Shown in pieces: positions 24,250 to 33,940 of a DNA stretch of 64,000 nt (position 1 is the stretch's first letter; every line of letters starts with the position of its first letter). Position numbers and translations under genes: made by a program. The notes below the pieces were generated by a model. It did no database searches, was not told where the DNA came from, and was given only the letters and a program-made list of their open reading frames with translations. Source of the DNA: Caenimonas sedimenti (GTDB lineage: Bacteria; Pseudomonadota; Gammaproteobacteria; Burkholderiales; Burkholderiaceae_C); assembly GCF_007833165.1 (NCBI RefSeq), contig NZ_VOBQ01000008.1, positions 310,001 through 374,000 of the forward strand. The letters run 5' to 3'.

Positions 24250-26361
24250 CTAGGCGGCCAGCACGGTTGCCAGGTGCGAGCGGAACAACTCGGTCAGAGC
24301 GTCCGGCAACTGGTCCGCGGACTGAATTGCGACCGAAGTCGGAATGCAGTGCTCGATCACGCAGCCGATGCCCACCCCAACCACGGTCACGTCTTCGTCC
24401 CTTGCGAGCTGCAACGCTTTCGCGAGTTGTTCCGGATCACCGGGCTGGCCATCCGTGAGGATGACCAGCAGGTTCTTCATGCGCTTCTGCCGCAGAAGGA
24501 GAGGCAGCTCCACCAGGCACGCGGTGCCGAGAGGGGTGCCACCTCCGGCGATCAGGCCAGCGCAGCGATTGCTGCAGGACCTGGGGTTTTCGCCAAAGGC
24601 TTGCAGCGTTTCGGTCACGACCTGGGTTCCGGGGAACCTCGCAACTTTCGTCCTCACGCCCAGACGCTGAAGTGCCAGGCTGAAGGCAAGCGCAGCATCC
24701 ACGGCAACGTGCAGACGTTGGTCCATGCTGAGGGACGAGTCCACCAGCACCGTCGCCGCCGCCTCGATCCCCGCAGCCGCATCGGTGCGGACGAAGACGC
24801 GCGGATCGCCGAGCTTGCGCAGCCGCCAAAGACGACGCGGGTTCACCCGGCCGCCTGCTGGTACAGCGCGCACTGGTCGGCGCCGCTTGTCCTGCAGCTC
24901 ACGACGCAGCACGGTCACGAGGCGCGACTGCACACCTTGCAACCGCGAGTTGTGGGCAGCCAGTGCCGAGTTCGCCTGCGGGGCAAGTGCCATTCCGGCA
25001 CCTGCTCCGGGAGGCCCCTCGCCTGCATCGTTGGTGTGCAACGAAACCAGCGCCTGCTCCAGCAGTTCTTCGACGGAATCGCCGTCGTTGGCGCCGAGCA
25101 GCACAGCATGCAGTCGCTGCATGTCCGGGTCGCTCAGAGGTTCCGCGGGCGCCTCCGAACTTTCAGCCTGGCCGTACTTCTGGACCAGGACTTCGCGCAG
25201 AAGCGTGCCCAGGTCGATGCCGTCACTGCTGTTCTCCGCCTCAAGATCGGTCGCTCCTTCGCTGCTTTCGGCCGCCTGCGAGCCAGCCTGTTGCGCCATG
25301 GGGGCTTGGGCGCCATCCACGTCTGCGGTTGCGCCCGCCCCGGGTTGGCTTGCGGAAGATGATCCGCCAACGGACGCACCGCCGTCCGGCTCCGTTCCGG
25401 TGCTGTCGCACGAGGCGGAGTCAGATGCGCCCTCGGGCTGCTCGCCCTGTTGCGGCGCGTCGCCAGGATTGCCCTGTGCCGCATCGCCACTGCCTTCTCC
25501 GCCCTCGGCGTTGTCCGTCTCGGACGCGGCACCGCCGGGCTGTTGATCTCCCGGCTTGCCGTCCTCTTCACCATCGGCGCTGTTGGCGCCATCCGGCTCG
25601 TTGTCCTGGCCGCCTTGTTGGCTCTCATTCGCGTGTTCCTCGGCTTCCGCCTTGGCGCCCGCTTCCTGCGACTGGCCATTGTCCGGTTCGGACTTCTGGT
25701 CTTCCTGCGACTGCGGCTCCGTCGATGGCGGCGGTGGCGGGAGTTCGCGAAGGCGCTCGATCACCGTGGCCGCGATGGCCTCGGCGTCGCGGCTGCATTT
25801 CGCGTCGCCCAGTTGGCGCACCGCCTCGTCGCACACGTCGTGCTGGATAGCCGTCAAGGCCGGCGCGATCGCGGCGAGCAGGCCAGGAACGTGCCTGCGT
25901 GTCGCCGGGTTGGGTGCATGCGCAAGGAAGCCCTTGAGCAGCAGGTTCAGTTGCACCGCAGCCATCGGGTCTGCCAACTTCGCCGGCAGAGCCTCCATGA
26001 TCGAAGGCAGCAGCTCGTCGAGACCTCGGGCGAGGACAACGCCTGCACCGGGATAGATGCGCGCTTGCGACGCCTCCATGCGCGGGTCTTCAAGGGCGTT
26101 GAAGATCGGAACAGCCTGCGCTTGCAGGCGTTCCGTCCAGCCGGTCTCGGTGTGCTTCAGGTGGCCACTCTCGTGCACCGCGAGGCGCGTGAGCAAGGCC
26201 ACTTCCGCGGCATCGCCCGTGACGGGCGGTGGCAGGTTGATCTCTCCGCTGGTGTTGATGCTTGCAGAGCCGGGGCGCCAGCGGATCGGCACCCGTTTGC
26301 CCATCATCAGGGCGATGAAGGCCTCGATCAGGCGCATGGCGCCCGATACTTGCTGGTTCAT
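24250..26361 (-). CDS. CobT-like VWA protein with HESGH motif
   Basis: 703 residues from ATG 26359-26361 with GGAG upstream. The N-terminal domain contains HESGH (63-67), a perfect HExxH zinc motif. A central stretch of about 200 residues (roughly 215-420) is low-complexity and rich in E, Q, D, G, S and A. The C-terminal third is a VWA domain with the MIDAS motif DSSLS near 530 and LVILTDGQPGD later. This is the layout of CobT-type cobaltochelatase subunits and their plasmid- or phage-borne relatives, which pair with a CobS/MoxR-type AAA+ ATPase; such an ATPase is encoded at 39778-40791. Cobalt insertion is unlikely without CobN. Metal-dependent remodelling or proteolysis are possibilities. 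The DUF3150 gene is directly upstream. Confidence 0.8.
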   Translation of the reverse strand: MNQQVSGAMRLIEAFIALMMGKRVPIRWRPGSASINTSGEINLPPPVTGDAAEVALLTRLAVHESGHLKHTETGWTERLQAQAVPIFNALEDPRMEASQARIYPGAGVVLARGLDELLPSIMEALPAKLADPMAAVQLNLLLKGFLAHAPNPATRRHVPGLLAAIAPALTAIQHDVCDEAVRQLGDAKCSRDAEAIAATVIERLRELPPPPPSTEPQSQEDQKSEPDNGQSQEAGAKAEAEEHANESQQGGQDNEPDGANSADGEEDGKPGDQQPGGAASETDNAEGGEGSGDAAQGNPGDAPQQGEQPEGASDSASCDSTGTEPDGGASVGGSSSASQPGAGATADVDGAQAPMAQQAGSQAAESSEGATDLEAENSSDGIDLGTLLREVLVQKYGQAESSEAPAEPLSDPDMQRLHAVLLGANDGDSVEELLEQALVSLHTNDAGEGPPGAGAGMALAPQANSALAAHNSRLQGVQSRLVTVLRRELQDKRRRPVRAVPAGGRVNPRRLWRLRKLGDPRVFVRTDAAAGIEAAATVLVDSSLSMDQRLHVAVDAALAFSLALQRLGVRTKVARFPGTQVVTETLQAFGENPRSCSNRCAGLIAGGGTPLGTACLVELPLLLRQKRMKNLLVILTDGQPGDPEQLAKALQLARDEDVTVVGVGIGCVIEHCIPTSVAIQSADQLPDALTELFRSHLATVLAA

Positions 26362-26409
26362 GTGATTGCTCCAGTGCCGGGCCCAGCACATGGCTGAACC
26401 CGGCGTTCG

Positions 26410-27486
26410 TTAGAACATGGCGCTGGTGAGGCTGGGGCGGAACTCGTCGTTGCCGTCCACAGGATCCATCACCGCGTCCGCGGCGCCCTGCGCGTGGTGC
26501 ACAGGAGCGGGTGCCGGCGACGGTGCGACCGCCACGGCGGGTGCCGTCACGGTGTCGCTCGCCTTGCTGAGCACTTTCTCGAAGGCCTGGCCCGGCGACG
26601 ACAGGTGAAACGCGATCGCCGCGGCTTCCTCGGCCGCCTTCTCGTTGGCCAACGTGCGTGCGAGCGACCAGATGTGCACCAGGTGCACACCATCGATCGG
26701 GCCTTCCTTCGGCAGAAGGGAGAGGCAGTGCTCGACGACTTCGGCCATCGGTTCCACGGTCGGGTCGAGAAAGCTGAAACTGCGCAGCTTCTCCGCGATG
26801 CGGCGCAACGGACCCAGCGTCTTCTGCTTGATCTGGTCGCGCGGCTTCACGACGCCGTCCTTGTTGCCGGTGAGGTAGCGATCCATCAGCAAGCGCGCTT
26901 CGCGCGCCGCGTCGGCGAACAGCTCGCCCTTGAGGCCCGTGACCTGGCGGCCATAGTTCTCGTTGATGGGGCTGCCCTCCTTCTGGCTCGGCGCCGAGAC
27001 GCGCGAGAGATGGAAGCCGAACGCGAGCCTGCCGGCAACGTACTCCGGGGTCGGAATGTCGTTGATCAGGTGGGCCCAGTCCTGGTTGTCGTCCTTGTCG
27101 CGCCATTCCTGGATCCGCGTCTCGAAGTCGCGATGCAGCTGCGTGCGCAGCGCGTCGAACTTGTTCTGCAGATCCGTGAGCTTGGCGTAGACCTTCTCCA
27201 GCTTCGCTTCGGGGATGCCGATGCGGCCGATGAAGGGCAGGCCGTTGCCCAAAAGGACCTTCTCGGCTTCGCGCTTGAGGCGCACGAAGGGAGCGAGGTC
27301 ATCCGGGTCGGCGATCTTGATCGAGCCCAGCGTCGCGAGCGACTCCGGGGGGAGGTTCTTGAACTCCGGGTTCTTCTGCAACAGCGCTTCCTTGCGAAGG
27401 CGCTTGCGTCCGGACCAGAGGTGAACGTCCAGCGTCACGCTGATGAGGCCGTTGGCCTCGATCTGCTTGATGTGAATCTTGTCCAT
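26410..27486 (-). CDS. DUF3150 family protein
   Basis: 358 residues from ATG 27484-27486. It is mostly helical and charged (KLTDLQNKFDALRTQLHRDF), with an Ala/Pro-rich segment near 300-330 and a conserved-looking C terminus. The start (MDKIHIKQIEANGLISVTLD, then VHLWSGRKRLRKEALL) matches DUF3150, which occurs next to CobS/CobT-like pairs on plasmids and phages. Its function is unknown. It is 48 bases upstream of the CobT-like gene and is first in the unit driven by the promoter at 27601-27645. The region before ATG lacks a strong Shine-Dalgarno sequence (CCGGAATCCTCC). Confidence 0.8.
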   Translation of the reverse strand: MDKIHIKQIEANGLISVTLDVHLWSGRKRLRKEALLQKNPEFKNLPPESLATLGSIKIADPDDLAPFVRLKREAEKVLLGNGLPFIGRIGIPEAKLEKVYAKLTDLQNKFDALRTQLHRDFETRIQEWRDKDDNQDWAHLINDIPTPEYVAGRLAFGFHLSRVSAPSQKEGSPINENYGRQVTGLKGELFADAAREARLLMDRYLTGNKDGVVKPRDQIKQKTLGPLRRIAEKLRSFSFLDPTVEPMAEVVEHCLSLLPKEGPIDGVHLVHIWSLARTLANEKAAEEAAAIAFHLSSPGQAFEKVLSKASDTVTAPAVAVAPSPAPAPVHHAQGAADAVMDPVDGNDEFRPSLTSAMF

Positions 27487-27600
27487 GGAGGATTCCGGTT
27501 GAGGGAACCCACAATCCCCCAGCGGGAACGTGAATTCCCATTGGGGTGGAGGTGAATGCAGGGCGAATGTCGCCCGCTGTCGGATGAACCGAACGCTTCG

Positions 27601-27645
27601 AATCTATGCCACCCGCGCCGGTCGTGCAACCGATGGCGACCACGA
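27601..27645 (-). promoter_or_regulatory. Shared-class promoter (DUF3150-CobT-like)
   Basis: On the minus strand: core TCGTGGTCGCCATCGGTTGC, -35 TTGCAC (27624-27629), 17-base spacer, -10 TAGATT (27601-27606). The 20-base core is identical to the copy before the PRTRC ParB gene. The leader is about 108 bases and holds hairpins such as GGGCG/CGCCC. No gene is seen in 27487-27773. Confidence 0.7.
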
Positions 27646-27773
27646 GCGCGGCAAGCTACGACCGCGCCACCGAAGGTCCGTTTTCGGGTCACAGGAAGAC
27701 TCGGCCGAATGCTGTGATCGGACTCGAACGGAGGGGCGTGCCTCGAAGGCGGCCCGACCGCCAGCACTCAGCA

Positions 27774-28442
27774 TCAACCGGGAGGTTCGGGCTCGCGCTT
27801 GTTCGCCTTGGCGGCGAGCGCCTCAAACTGCGAGCGCATCTGCGGCGCCAAGGCGGCGGCGTGGCGTGTCAGCCTGGCCAACTCGACGTCCTGCAATCCC
27901 CGGCCCAGCAACGTCTCGAACTGAGCCCGCACCATCTCGATGCCATCGGTCATGTCCATCTTGCTGGAAGCCTGCAGCCGCAGCAGTGCCCACAGGCGGT
28001 GCCAAGTGCCCTGCAGGCCTTCGAGATCAGCCCCCAGCTTGTATCCGCAGTCAGGAGTTCGCGCCGCCGGATCGAACTGCTCGAGGACCTGCTCGAGCGG
28101 GGGTGGGCGCCGCATGCGGTCCTCCAGCTCGGTGTGTGCGTCCTCCTCGAATTTGCGCATCAACCCGGCGTCCAGCTGAGCGCCTGTTACTTGCTCCCAC
28201 CGCGCCTTCGCGGCCGCTACCTGCGCATTGGTGGTCAGTCCGGGGTTTTCGATGCTCTCGCAGAGGGCCTGCACCAGTTCCTCAACGACGCGCTGGCTAG
28301 GAGCGAGCACGCGCTTCATCTCGGACATGATCCGAAGCGACGCGGGGCTATCGGGGTTGCGCGCCAGTTCGCGCGCGGCCGCCATGAAGGGGCTGGACTC
28401 GTCTGGCAGCTCTTCGCCTTTGGCGTTGTCGTGCTGGCTCAA
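27774..28442 (-). CDS. Hypothetical protein, helical, unknown function
   Basis: Coding-like minus-strand frame with a well-formed protein: ARELARNPDSPASLRIMSEM, then helical segments to the C terminus (LARLTRHAAALAPQMRSQFE, ending in KREPEPPG). I choose the TTG at 28440-28442, which has GAGG upstream (222 residues); an ATG at 28383-28385 and longer starts are possible. No domain, signal peptide or membrane segment is recognised. It is divergent from the imuA gene. Confidence 0.55.
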   Translation of the reverse strand: MSQHDNAKGEELPDESSPFMAAARELARNPDSPASLRIMSEMKRVLAPSQRVVEELVQALCESIENPGLTTNAQVAAAKARWEQVTGAQLDAGLMRKFEEDAHTELEDRMRRPPPLEQVLEQFDPAARTPDCGYKLGADLEGLQGTWHRLWALLRLQASSKMDMTDGIEMVRAQFETLLGRGLQDVELARLTRHAAALAPQMRSQFEALAAKANKREPEPPG

Positions 28443-28669
28443 ATTGGCACCTCGCGGACTCTTGTTCAGGAAGGCTCGGATGACACCAGCAGATTGAACA
28501 GGCTCCTGACGGCAGACTTTAGCCGACGGATCCTGGGTCGGCGGGAGCACCAGACGCGGCAACGCCTTCCGGGCATGTCACGGACGAGCAGTTGCGTAAA
28601 GGTCCAGTGAGGCAGGCTTAAAGGTAAAACCTGCCGCCGAAAGCTTCCCTATTCCTACGCCGAATGATA

Positions 28670-28685
28670 CTGTAGATACATACAG
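28670..28685. promoter_or_regulatory. LexA (SOS) box
   Basis: CTGT-N8-ACAG (CTGTAGATACATACAG, within the longer palindrome TACTGT...ACAGT) matches the beta/gammaproteobacterial LexA operator. It lies 8 bases before the first ATG of imuA, so the mutagenesis cassette should be induced by DNA damage through the host LexA. Confidence 0.9.
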
Positions 28686-28693
28686 TCTTTCAA

Positions 28694-29515
28694 ATGGCCG
28701 CCGCATCATCAGTTCAGGAATGGGAAAACGACGCCGAAGAGGCGCTCGCAGCGCCAGCGCGGCGGCTGCGCGCGCCGGTGTCCCCTGGCGAGGTGCCGGC
28801 GGGCGTCTGGCGCGCCGACGAGCTGGGCTCGCAGGTCGTGGCCACCTTGCCCACTGGCTGGGATCAGCTTGATGCCGAACTCCCCGGAGGTGGTTGGCCC
28901 TGCCACTCGATCAGCGAAATCTTGACGCCGCAGCCGGCCATCGTGGAATGGCGCCTTCTCGGCGGCGTCCTGCGCCACGTCGCCTCTGTCGGCGGCCAGG
29001 TTGTCCTGGTGGGCCCGCCCAAGCAGCCGCACCTGCCCGGCCTGCTCCATGAGGGTGGCAAAGCCAGCCAGCTGATATGGATCCAGGCCGAAACGCCGGC
29101 GGAGCGGCTGTGGGTGACCGAGCAGTTAGTGAAGTCCGACGCCGCCGGCCTGGTAGTCGCTTGGCTGCCACAGGTCCGGTCGGAACAGATCCGTCGCCTG
29201 CAGGTCTGCGCACAGGCTTGCCGGGCACCCGTGTTCCTGTGCCGACCCGAAGCAGCGCGCCATGAGGCGTCCGCGGCACCGCTACGCATGCATGCCACCT
29301 ACGGCCTGGACTGGGAGCTGCAGGTGGAGATCTTCAAGCGCCGCGGTCCGGCGGCGGCGCAGCTGCAATTGCCGTCCATTCCCGGTGGCTTGGCAGCGGT
29401 ACTTACGCCGAGGCTGCGCAAGCCCAGCCGATTTTTCAACAGAGTCGAGGTCCCCGGTGTTGTGGGCAGCCCTGCTCCCGGACGTCGATCCGTCGCACAA
29501 CTTGCCGTCCACTGA
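28694..29515 (+). CDS. imuA: ImuA, RecA-like translesion synthesis accessory protein
   Basis: 273 residues from ATG 28694; the start is uncertain because the LexA box is only 8 bases away and no ribosome binding site is seen. A GTG at 28782 or a later start is possible. The segment WRADELGSQVVATLPTGWDQ followed by LDAELPGGGWP is typical of ImuA. It is a RecA-like protein without a complete Walker A motif. ImuA works with ImuB and DnaE2 (ImuC) in SOS mutagenesis. It overlaps imuB by 59 bases. Confidence 0.85.
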   Translation: MAAASSVQEWENDAEEALAAPARRLRAPVSPGEVPAGVWRADELGSQVVATLPTGWDQLDAELPGGGWPCHSISEILTPQPAIVEWRLLGGVLRHVASVGGQVVLVGPPKQPHLPGLLHEGGKASQLIWIQAETPAERLWVTEQLVKSDAAGLVVAWLPQVRSEQIRRLQVCAQACRAPVFLCRPEAARHEASAAPLRMHATYGLDWELQVEIFKRRGPAAAQLQLPSIPGGLAAVLTPRLRKPSRFFNRVEVPGVVGSPAPGRRSVAQLAVH

Positions 29516-30776
29516 TGTCCTTTCCGGCACCGCAACGTGGGCTCTCCAATACACCCCCCGCGTCGCGGCCGTTGAAGGCACGGCGGTCGTCATGGAGCTG
29601 TCGGCAAGCGCGCGGCTCTTCGGCGGAAAGCGGCGGCTTGCCGAGCGGATTCGCAACGAAGCTGCGGACCTGGGCATCAAGCCGCCCAGCTGGGCGCCCA
29701 CCAGCCTGGCCGCCCTCGCGCTCGGCCGCCTCGGCCGGGTCAATGGCATCAGCGCGCCGCTCGCGCAGGTACTGGACGCCCTCCCCTTCGACACCCTGAG
29801 CGCCGCGCGCCGGCACGAGGCAACCCTTTCCCGGCTGGGCTGCAGAACGCTCGGCGACGTGCGGGCGTTGCCGCGCGGCGGCATGGCCCGGCGTTTCGAC
29901 GCGCAACTGTTGGCTGCGCTGGACCAAGCCTACGGTCTGCGTCCGGATGAACATCCCTGGGTGACGTTGCCCGACCGGTTTGCGCAGCGACTGGAATTGA
30001 TGTCGCGCGTCGAACTGGCGCCGGCCCTGCTCTTCGGCGCGCGGCGGTTGCTCTTGCAGCTGTGCGGCTGGCTCGCAGCGCGGCGCAGCGGCACCACGGC
30101 CTTCACCTTGCGCTGGTGCCACGACGTGATGCGTTCGAAGACCGCCGGCGACGGTGGCCAGCTCACCATCCGCACGGCGGAGGCGACCCGGAACATCGAG
30201 CATTTGAGCCGGCTGTTGGCCGAACACCTGGCCAAGGTGGAGCTGAAGGCACCGGTGGGCGACCTCGAGCTCGTCGCTGACGAGGTGCATTCACTGGAGG
30301 AGAAGAGCGCCTCTCTGCTTCCGGATCCAGTGCAGTCGGGCGAATCGCTTGCGCTGGTGATGGAGCGCGTCGCGGCGCGGTTAGGGCCACAGCGGGTGCT
30401 GCGCCCGGTGCTCGCCGACGACCACCGCATGGAATGGATGGTGCACTGGCAGCAAGCCGCGGCGCCGCAGCCTCGCAAGCGCGTCGAGCCCGCCAAGCTG
30501 CCCCAGCCGGCCTTCATGCTTCACACCCCGTTGAAGCTCGCGGTCCGCGGCGACCGGCCGCTTTACCAGGGGCCACTGGTGCTGCTGTCGGGCCCGCACC
30601 GAGTAGAGGGTGGCTGGTGGCACCGGATCGCTGACGCCGAGGGAAAGGATCAAGAGCAGAACGTGCTGCGCGACTACTGGGTGGCCCTGAGCGAGCACGC
30701 AGGCGTGCTGTGGGTGTACCAGACCCGGCTGGCCAACGACCGCTCTGCCTGGTTCCTGCAGGGCGTGTTCGCTTGA
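29457..30776 (+). CDS. imuB: ImuB, Y-family polymerase-like mutasome subunit
   Basis: The GTG at 29457 has GAGG six bases upstream and gives the usual ImuB start (M)LWAALLPDV; 439 residues. VVMELSASARLFGG and LAALALGRLGRVNG follow, as in inactive Y-family polymerases, and the C terminus carries the ImuB-specific region. In this family ImuB is catalytically inactive and links DnaE2 to the beta clamp. It overlaps imuA and precedes dnaE2 by 12 bases. Confidence 0.9.
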   Translation: MLWAALLPDVDPSHNLPSTDVLSGTATWALQYTPRVAAVEGTAVVMELSASARLFGGKRRLAERIRNEAADLGIKPPSWAPTSLAALALGRLGRVNGISAPLAQVLDALPFDTLSAARRHEATLSRLGCRTLGDVRALPRGGMARRFDAQLLAALDQAYGLRPDEHPWVTLPDRFAQRLELMSRVELAPALLFGARRLLLQLCGWLAARRSGTTAFTLRWCHDVMRSKTAGDGGQLTIRTAEATRNIEHLSRLLAEHLAKVELKAPVGDLELVADEVHSLEEKSASLLPDPVQSGESLALVMERVAARLGPQRVLRPVLADDHRMEWMVHWQQAAAPQPRKRVEPAKLPQPAFMLHTPLKLAVRGDRPLYQGPLVLLSGPHRVEGGWWHRIADAEGKDQEQNVLRDYWVALSEHAGVLWVYQTRLANDRSAWFLQGVFA

Positions 30777-30788
30777 GGGCAAGTTGTC

Positions 30789-33700
30789 ATGGCCGCCCCG
30801 CAGTACGCCGAGCTCTGGTGTCTCAGCAACTTTTCCTTCCTTCGGGGCGCATCGCGGCCTGAGGAACTGGTCGAGCGCGCGCATGCACTCGGCTACGCGG
30901 CGCTCGCGATCACCGACGAATGCACCATGGCGGGTATCGTGCGGGCGCACGTCGCAGCCAAGGAGCTGGGCCTGAAACTCCTGCTCGGCGCGCAGTTCGA
31001 GGTCCAGGGCGATGAACCCTTCGCATTGATCGTGTTGGCACAGACGCTGCGCGGGTACGGAAACCTCTGCGAATTCATCACCGAGCTGAGACGTACCTCG
31101 GAGAAGGGCACCTATCACCTGCACGTCGACGGCGTGCGCGCCGATGCACTGGACGAGTGTCTGGTTTTGGCAGCGCCCCGGAGAGACCAAGCGGCGCAAC
31201 AGTTGCTTGCCTTGTCGCATTGGCTTGCCGGGACCTTCCCCGGCCGGTGCTGGCTGGCGGCGCTGCGCGAGCGGGATCTGAGCGACGAGATGTGGCTGTA
31301 CCGGTTGCGCGAGGCCAGCCAGGCCAGCAGCGTGCCGCTGGTGGCCGCCGGCGACGTGCACATGCACGTGCGCTCGCGAAAACCCTTGCAGGACGTGCTC
31401 ACCGCGACGCGCGTGGGCAAACCCCTCACGGAATGCGGCTCCGAGCTGCAGCCCAACGCAGAGCGGCACCTGCGCACCAAACTGCGCCTGGCGCAGCTCT
31501 ACCCGCCAGATCTCTTGGAGCAGACCTTGGTGATCGCCGATCGCTGCCACGTCTCCTTGGAAGAGTTGCGCTACCAGTACCCTGACGAGGTCGTGCCGGC
31601 GGGCGAGACGCCCTCCTCCTATCTCCGACGCATCACCTACGAAGGCGCCGGACGCCGGTGGCCAGCCGGAATGCCCGCCAAGGTCCAGACCCAGATCGAG
31701 CACGAACTCGCGCTCATCGATGAATTGAAGTACAGCCACTACTTCCTGACGGTCTACGACATCGTCCGCTTCGCCCGCTCGCGCAACATCCTGTGCCAAG
31801 GGCGCGGTTCGGCCGCCAACTCAGCCGTCTGCTATTGCCTTGGCGTGACCGAGGTAGATCCCGCGCGCATGAGCGTGCTCTTCGAGCGCTTCATCTCGCG
31901 CGAGCGCAATGAGCCGCCGGACATCGACGTGGACTTCGAGCACGAGCGGCGCGAAGAAGTGATCCAGTACCTGTACCAGAAGTACGGCCGAGACCGAGCC
32001 GCCCTCACCGCAGCCGTTCACAGTTACAGGCCACGGTCGGCCATCCGGGATGTGGGCAAGGCCTTGGGGTTCGACCTAGCGACGGTGGACGCGTTGGCCA
32101 AGAGCCACCAGTGGTGGGATGGCAAGGTGTTCCGCGCCGACGGCTTGGCCGAGGTCGGCCTGACGCCGGAGAGCCTGCAGGTGCAGCAGCTGCTGCATCT
32201 CACCGGGCAGGTCCTTGGATTTCCGCGCCACTTGTCGCAGCACGTGGGCGGCTTCGTTCTAACGCGCGGTCCGCTCTCGCGGATGGTGCCGATCGAGAAC
32301 GCGTCGATGGTCGACCGGACTGTCATCGAATGGGACAAGGACGACCTGGACGCGATGGGTCTGCTGAAGGTCGACGTGCTGGCCCTGGGCATGTTGACCG
32401 CGATTCGCAAGGCGCTGGAATTCATCGGCCAGCGCAAAGGCTACCGCTTCGAGATGCAGGACATCCCTGCTGAAGATCCCGCCACCTACGACATGATCTG
32501 CAAGGCCGACACCGTCGGCGTGTTCCAGATCGAAAGCCGCGCGCAGATGTCCATGCTGCCCCGGCTTCAGCCCAGGTGCTTCTACGACCTGGTGGTCGAA
32601 GTGGCACTGGTCAGGCCGGGTCCGATCCAGGGCGGCATGGTGCATCCCTACCTGAATCGCAGAATGGGCAAGGAGGCTGTGACCTATCCCAGCGAAGCCC
32701 TGCGCGAGGCCCTCGGGCGCACGCTGGGCGTGCCGGTCTTCCAGGAGCAGGTCATGCAGGTTGCCATCCTCGCCGCCGGTTTCACGCCCGGCGAAGCGGA
32801 TGCGCTGCGCCGATCCATGGCGGCCTGGAAGCGCAAAGGGGGCCTGGAGCAGTACTACGACAAGATCGTCGACGGCATGACGGCGCGCGGTTACGAGAAA
32901 GCGTTCGCGGAGAGCATCTTCGAGCAGATCAAAGGCTTCTCCGAATATGGATTCCCCGAAAGCCATGCGGCGAGCTTCGCCATCCTCGTCTACGCCAGCT
33001 GCTGGATCAAGTGCCACCACCCCAGCGAATTTCTTGCAGCGATGCTGAACAGCCAGCCCCTTGGCTTCTACTCGCCTTCGCAACTGGTGCAGGACGCCAA
33101 GCGGCACGCCGTGGAGGTGCGCGCGGTGGACGTCATGAATAGCGACGTCGACTGCACCCTGGAGGACCTGCCACACGCACCGGCCGTGCGGCTGGGCCTG
33201 CGCATGATCGACAAGTTGAAGAAGGAGTCCGCCGAGCGAATTGTGCAGGCGCGTCGGCAGGCACCGTTCGACGATGCCGGAGACCTGGCACGCCGCGCCG
33301 GGCTGGACCAGCACGAGATGAAGCTCCTTGCGGCCGCCGACGCCCTCATGAGCCTGTCGGGCCATCGGCGGCAGCAGGTCTGGGATGCAGCAGCGCTGAA
33401 GGCCGCGCCGGCGTTGCTGCGCGAGGCACCCATCAGCGAGGACTACCTGGAGCTGCCGGCCGCGCCAGAGGGTGAGGAAATCGTCTGGGACTACGCATCG
33501 CTGGGCCTGACACTCAGGCGGCATCCGCTTGCGCTGCTGCGGCCCACACTCAGCGCGCGCAAGCTGCAGACAGCGGCCGACCTGTACGACCTGCCCAACG
33601 GCCGCCTCGTGCGGTACTGCGGCATCGTCACCCTGAGGCAGCAACCCGAAACTGCCAACGGCACGATCTTCGTCTCGCTTGAGGACGAGACCGGCACGGT

Positions 33701-33890
33701 CCAGGTGATCTGCTGGAAGCGCGTCGGTGAGCGGCAGCGTGAAGTGCTCCTGAAGTCGCGCCTGCTGGTCGTGAGGGGCGTCTGGCAGCGCGAAGGGGAG
33801 GTGCGCAACCTGGTGGCGGGGCACATGGAGGACCTGACACCGCTCCTGGGCCGGCTGGCCGACTCTGCGACCAGTCGGAACTTCCATTGA
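30789..33890 (+). CDS. dnaE2: Error-prone DNA polymerase DnaE2 (ImuC)
   Basis: 1033 residues from ATG 30789. It begins with the PHP domain (LWCLSNFSFLRGASRPEELV). The polymerase active site is at PDIDVDF (about residues 377-383), followed by RREEVIQYLYQKYGRDR. The C-terminal OB domain (GIVTLRQQPETANGTIFVSL) is present. Length is normal for DnaE2. It carries out mutagenic bypass synthesis with ImuA/ImuB and is last in the SOS operon. Confidence 0.95.
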   Translation: MAAPQYAELWCLSNFSFLRGASRPEELVERAHALGYAALAITDECTMAGIVRAHVAAKELGLKLLLGAQFEVQGDEPFALIVLAQTLRGYGNLCEFITELRRTSEKGTYHLHVDGVRADALDECLVLAAPRRDQAAQQLLALSHWLAGTFPGRCWLAALRERDLSDEMWLYRLREASQASSVPLVAAGDVHMHVRSRKPLQDVLTATRVGKPLTECGSELQPNAERHLRTKLRLAQLYPPDLLEQTLVIADRCHVSLEELRYQYPDEVVPAGETPSSYLRRITYEGAGRRWPAGMPAKVQTQIEHELALIDELKYSHYFLTVYDIVRFARSRNILCQGRGSAANSAVCYCLGVTEVDPARMSVLFERFISRERNEPPDIDVDFEHERREEVIQYLYQKYGRDRAALTAAVHSYRPRSAIRDVGKALGFDLATVDALAKSHQWWDGKVFRADGLAEVGLTPESLQVQQLLHLTGQVLGFPRHLSQHVGGFVLTRGPLSRMVPIENASMVDRTVIEWDKDDLDAMGLLKVDVLALGMLTAIRKALEFIGQRKGYRFEMQDIPAEDPATYDMICKADTVGVFQIESRAQMSMLPRLQPRCFYDLVVEVALVRPGPIQGGMVHPYLNRRMGKEAVTYPSEALREALGRTLGVPVFQEQVMQVAILAAGFTPGEADALRRSMAAWKRKGGLEQYYDKIVDGMTARGYEKAFAESIFEQIKGFSEYGFPESHAASFAILVYASCWIKCHHPSEFLAAMLNSQPLGFYSPSQLVQDAKRHAVEVRAVDVMNSDVDCTLEDLPHAPAVRLGLRMIDKLKKESAERIVQARRQAPFDDAGDLARRAGLDQHEMKLLAAADALMSLSGHRRQQVWDAAALKAAPALLREAPISEDYLELPAAPEGEEIVWDYASLGLTLRRHPLALLRPTLSARKLQTAADLYDLPNGRLVRYCGIVTLRQQPETANGTIFVSLEDETGTVQVICWKRVGERQREVLLKSRLLVVRGVWQREGEVRNLVAGHMEDLTPLLGRLADSATSRNFH

Positions 33891-33940
33891 TTCGGCCGCC
33901 ATCGCACCGCGGAACCGACGCCGCGCTCTTGCCGCCACCT

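Noticed and set aside
27606-28610. Plus-strand open frame of 334 codons
   Set aside because: The opposite strand reads as a better protein (helical, no Arg/His excess), and this frame would cross the promoter at 27601-27645.
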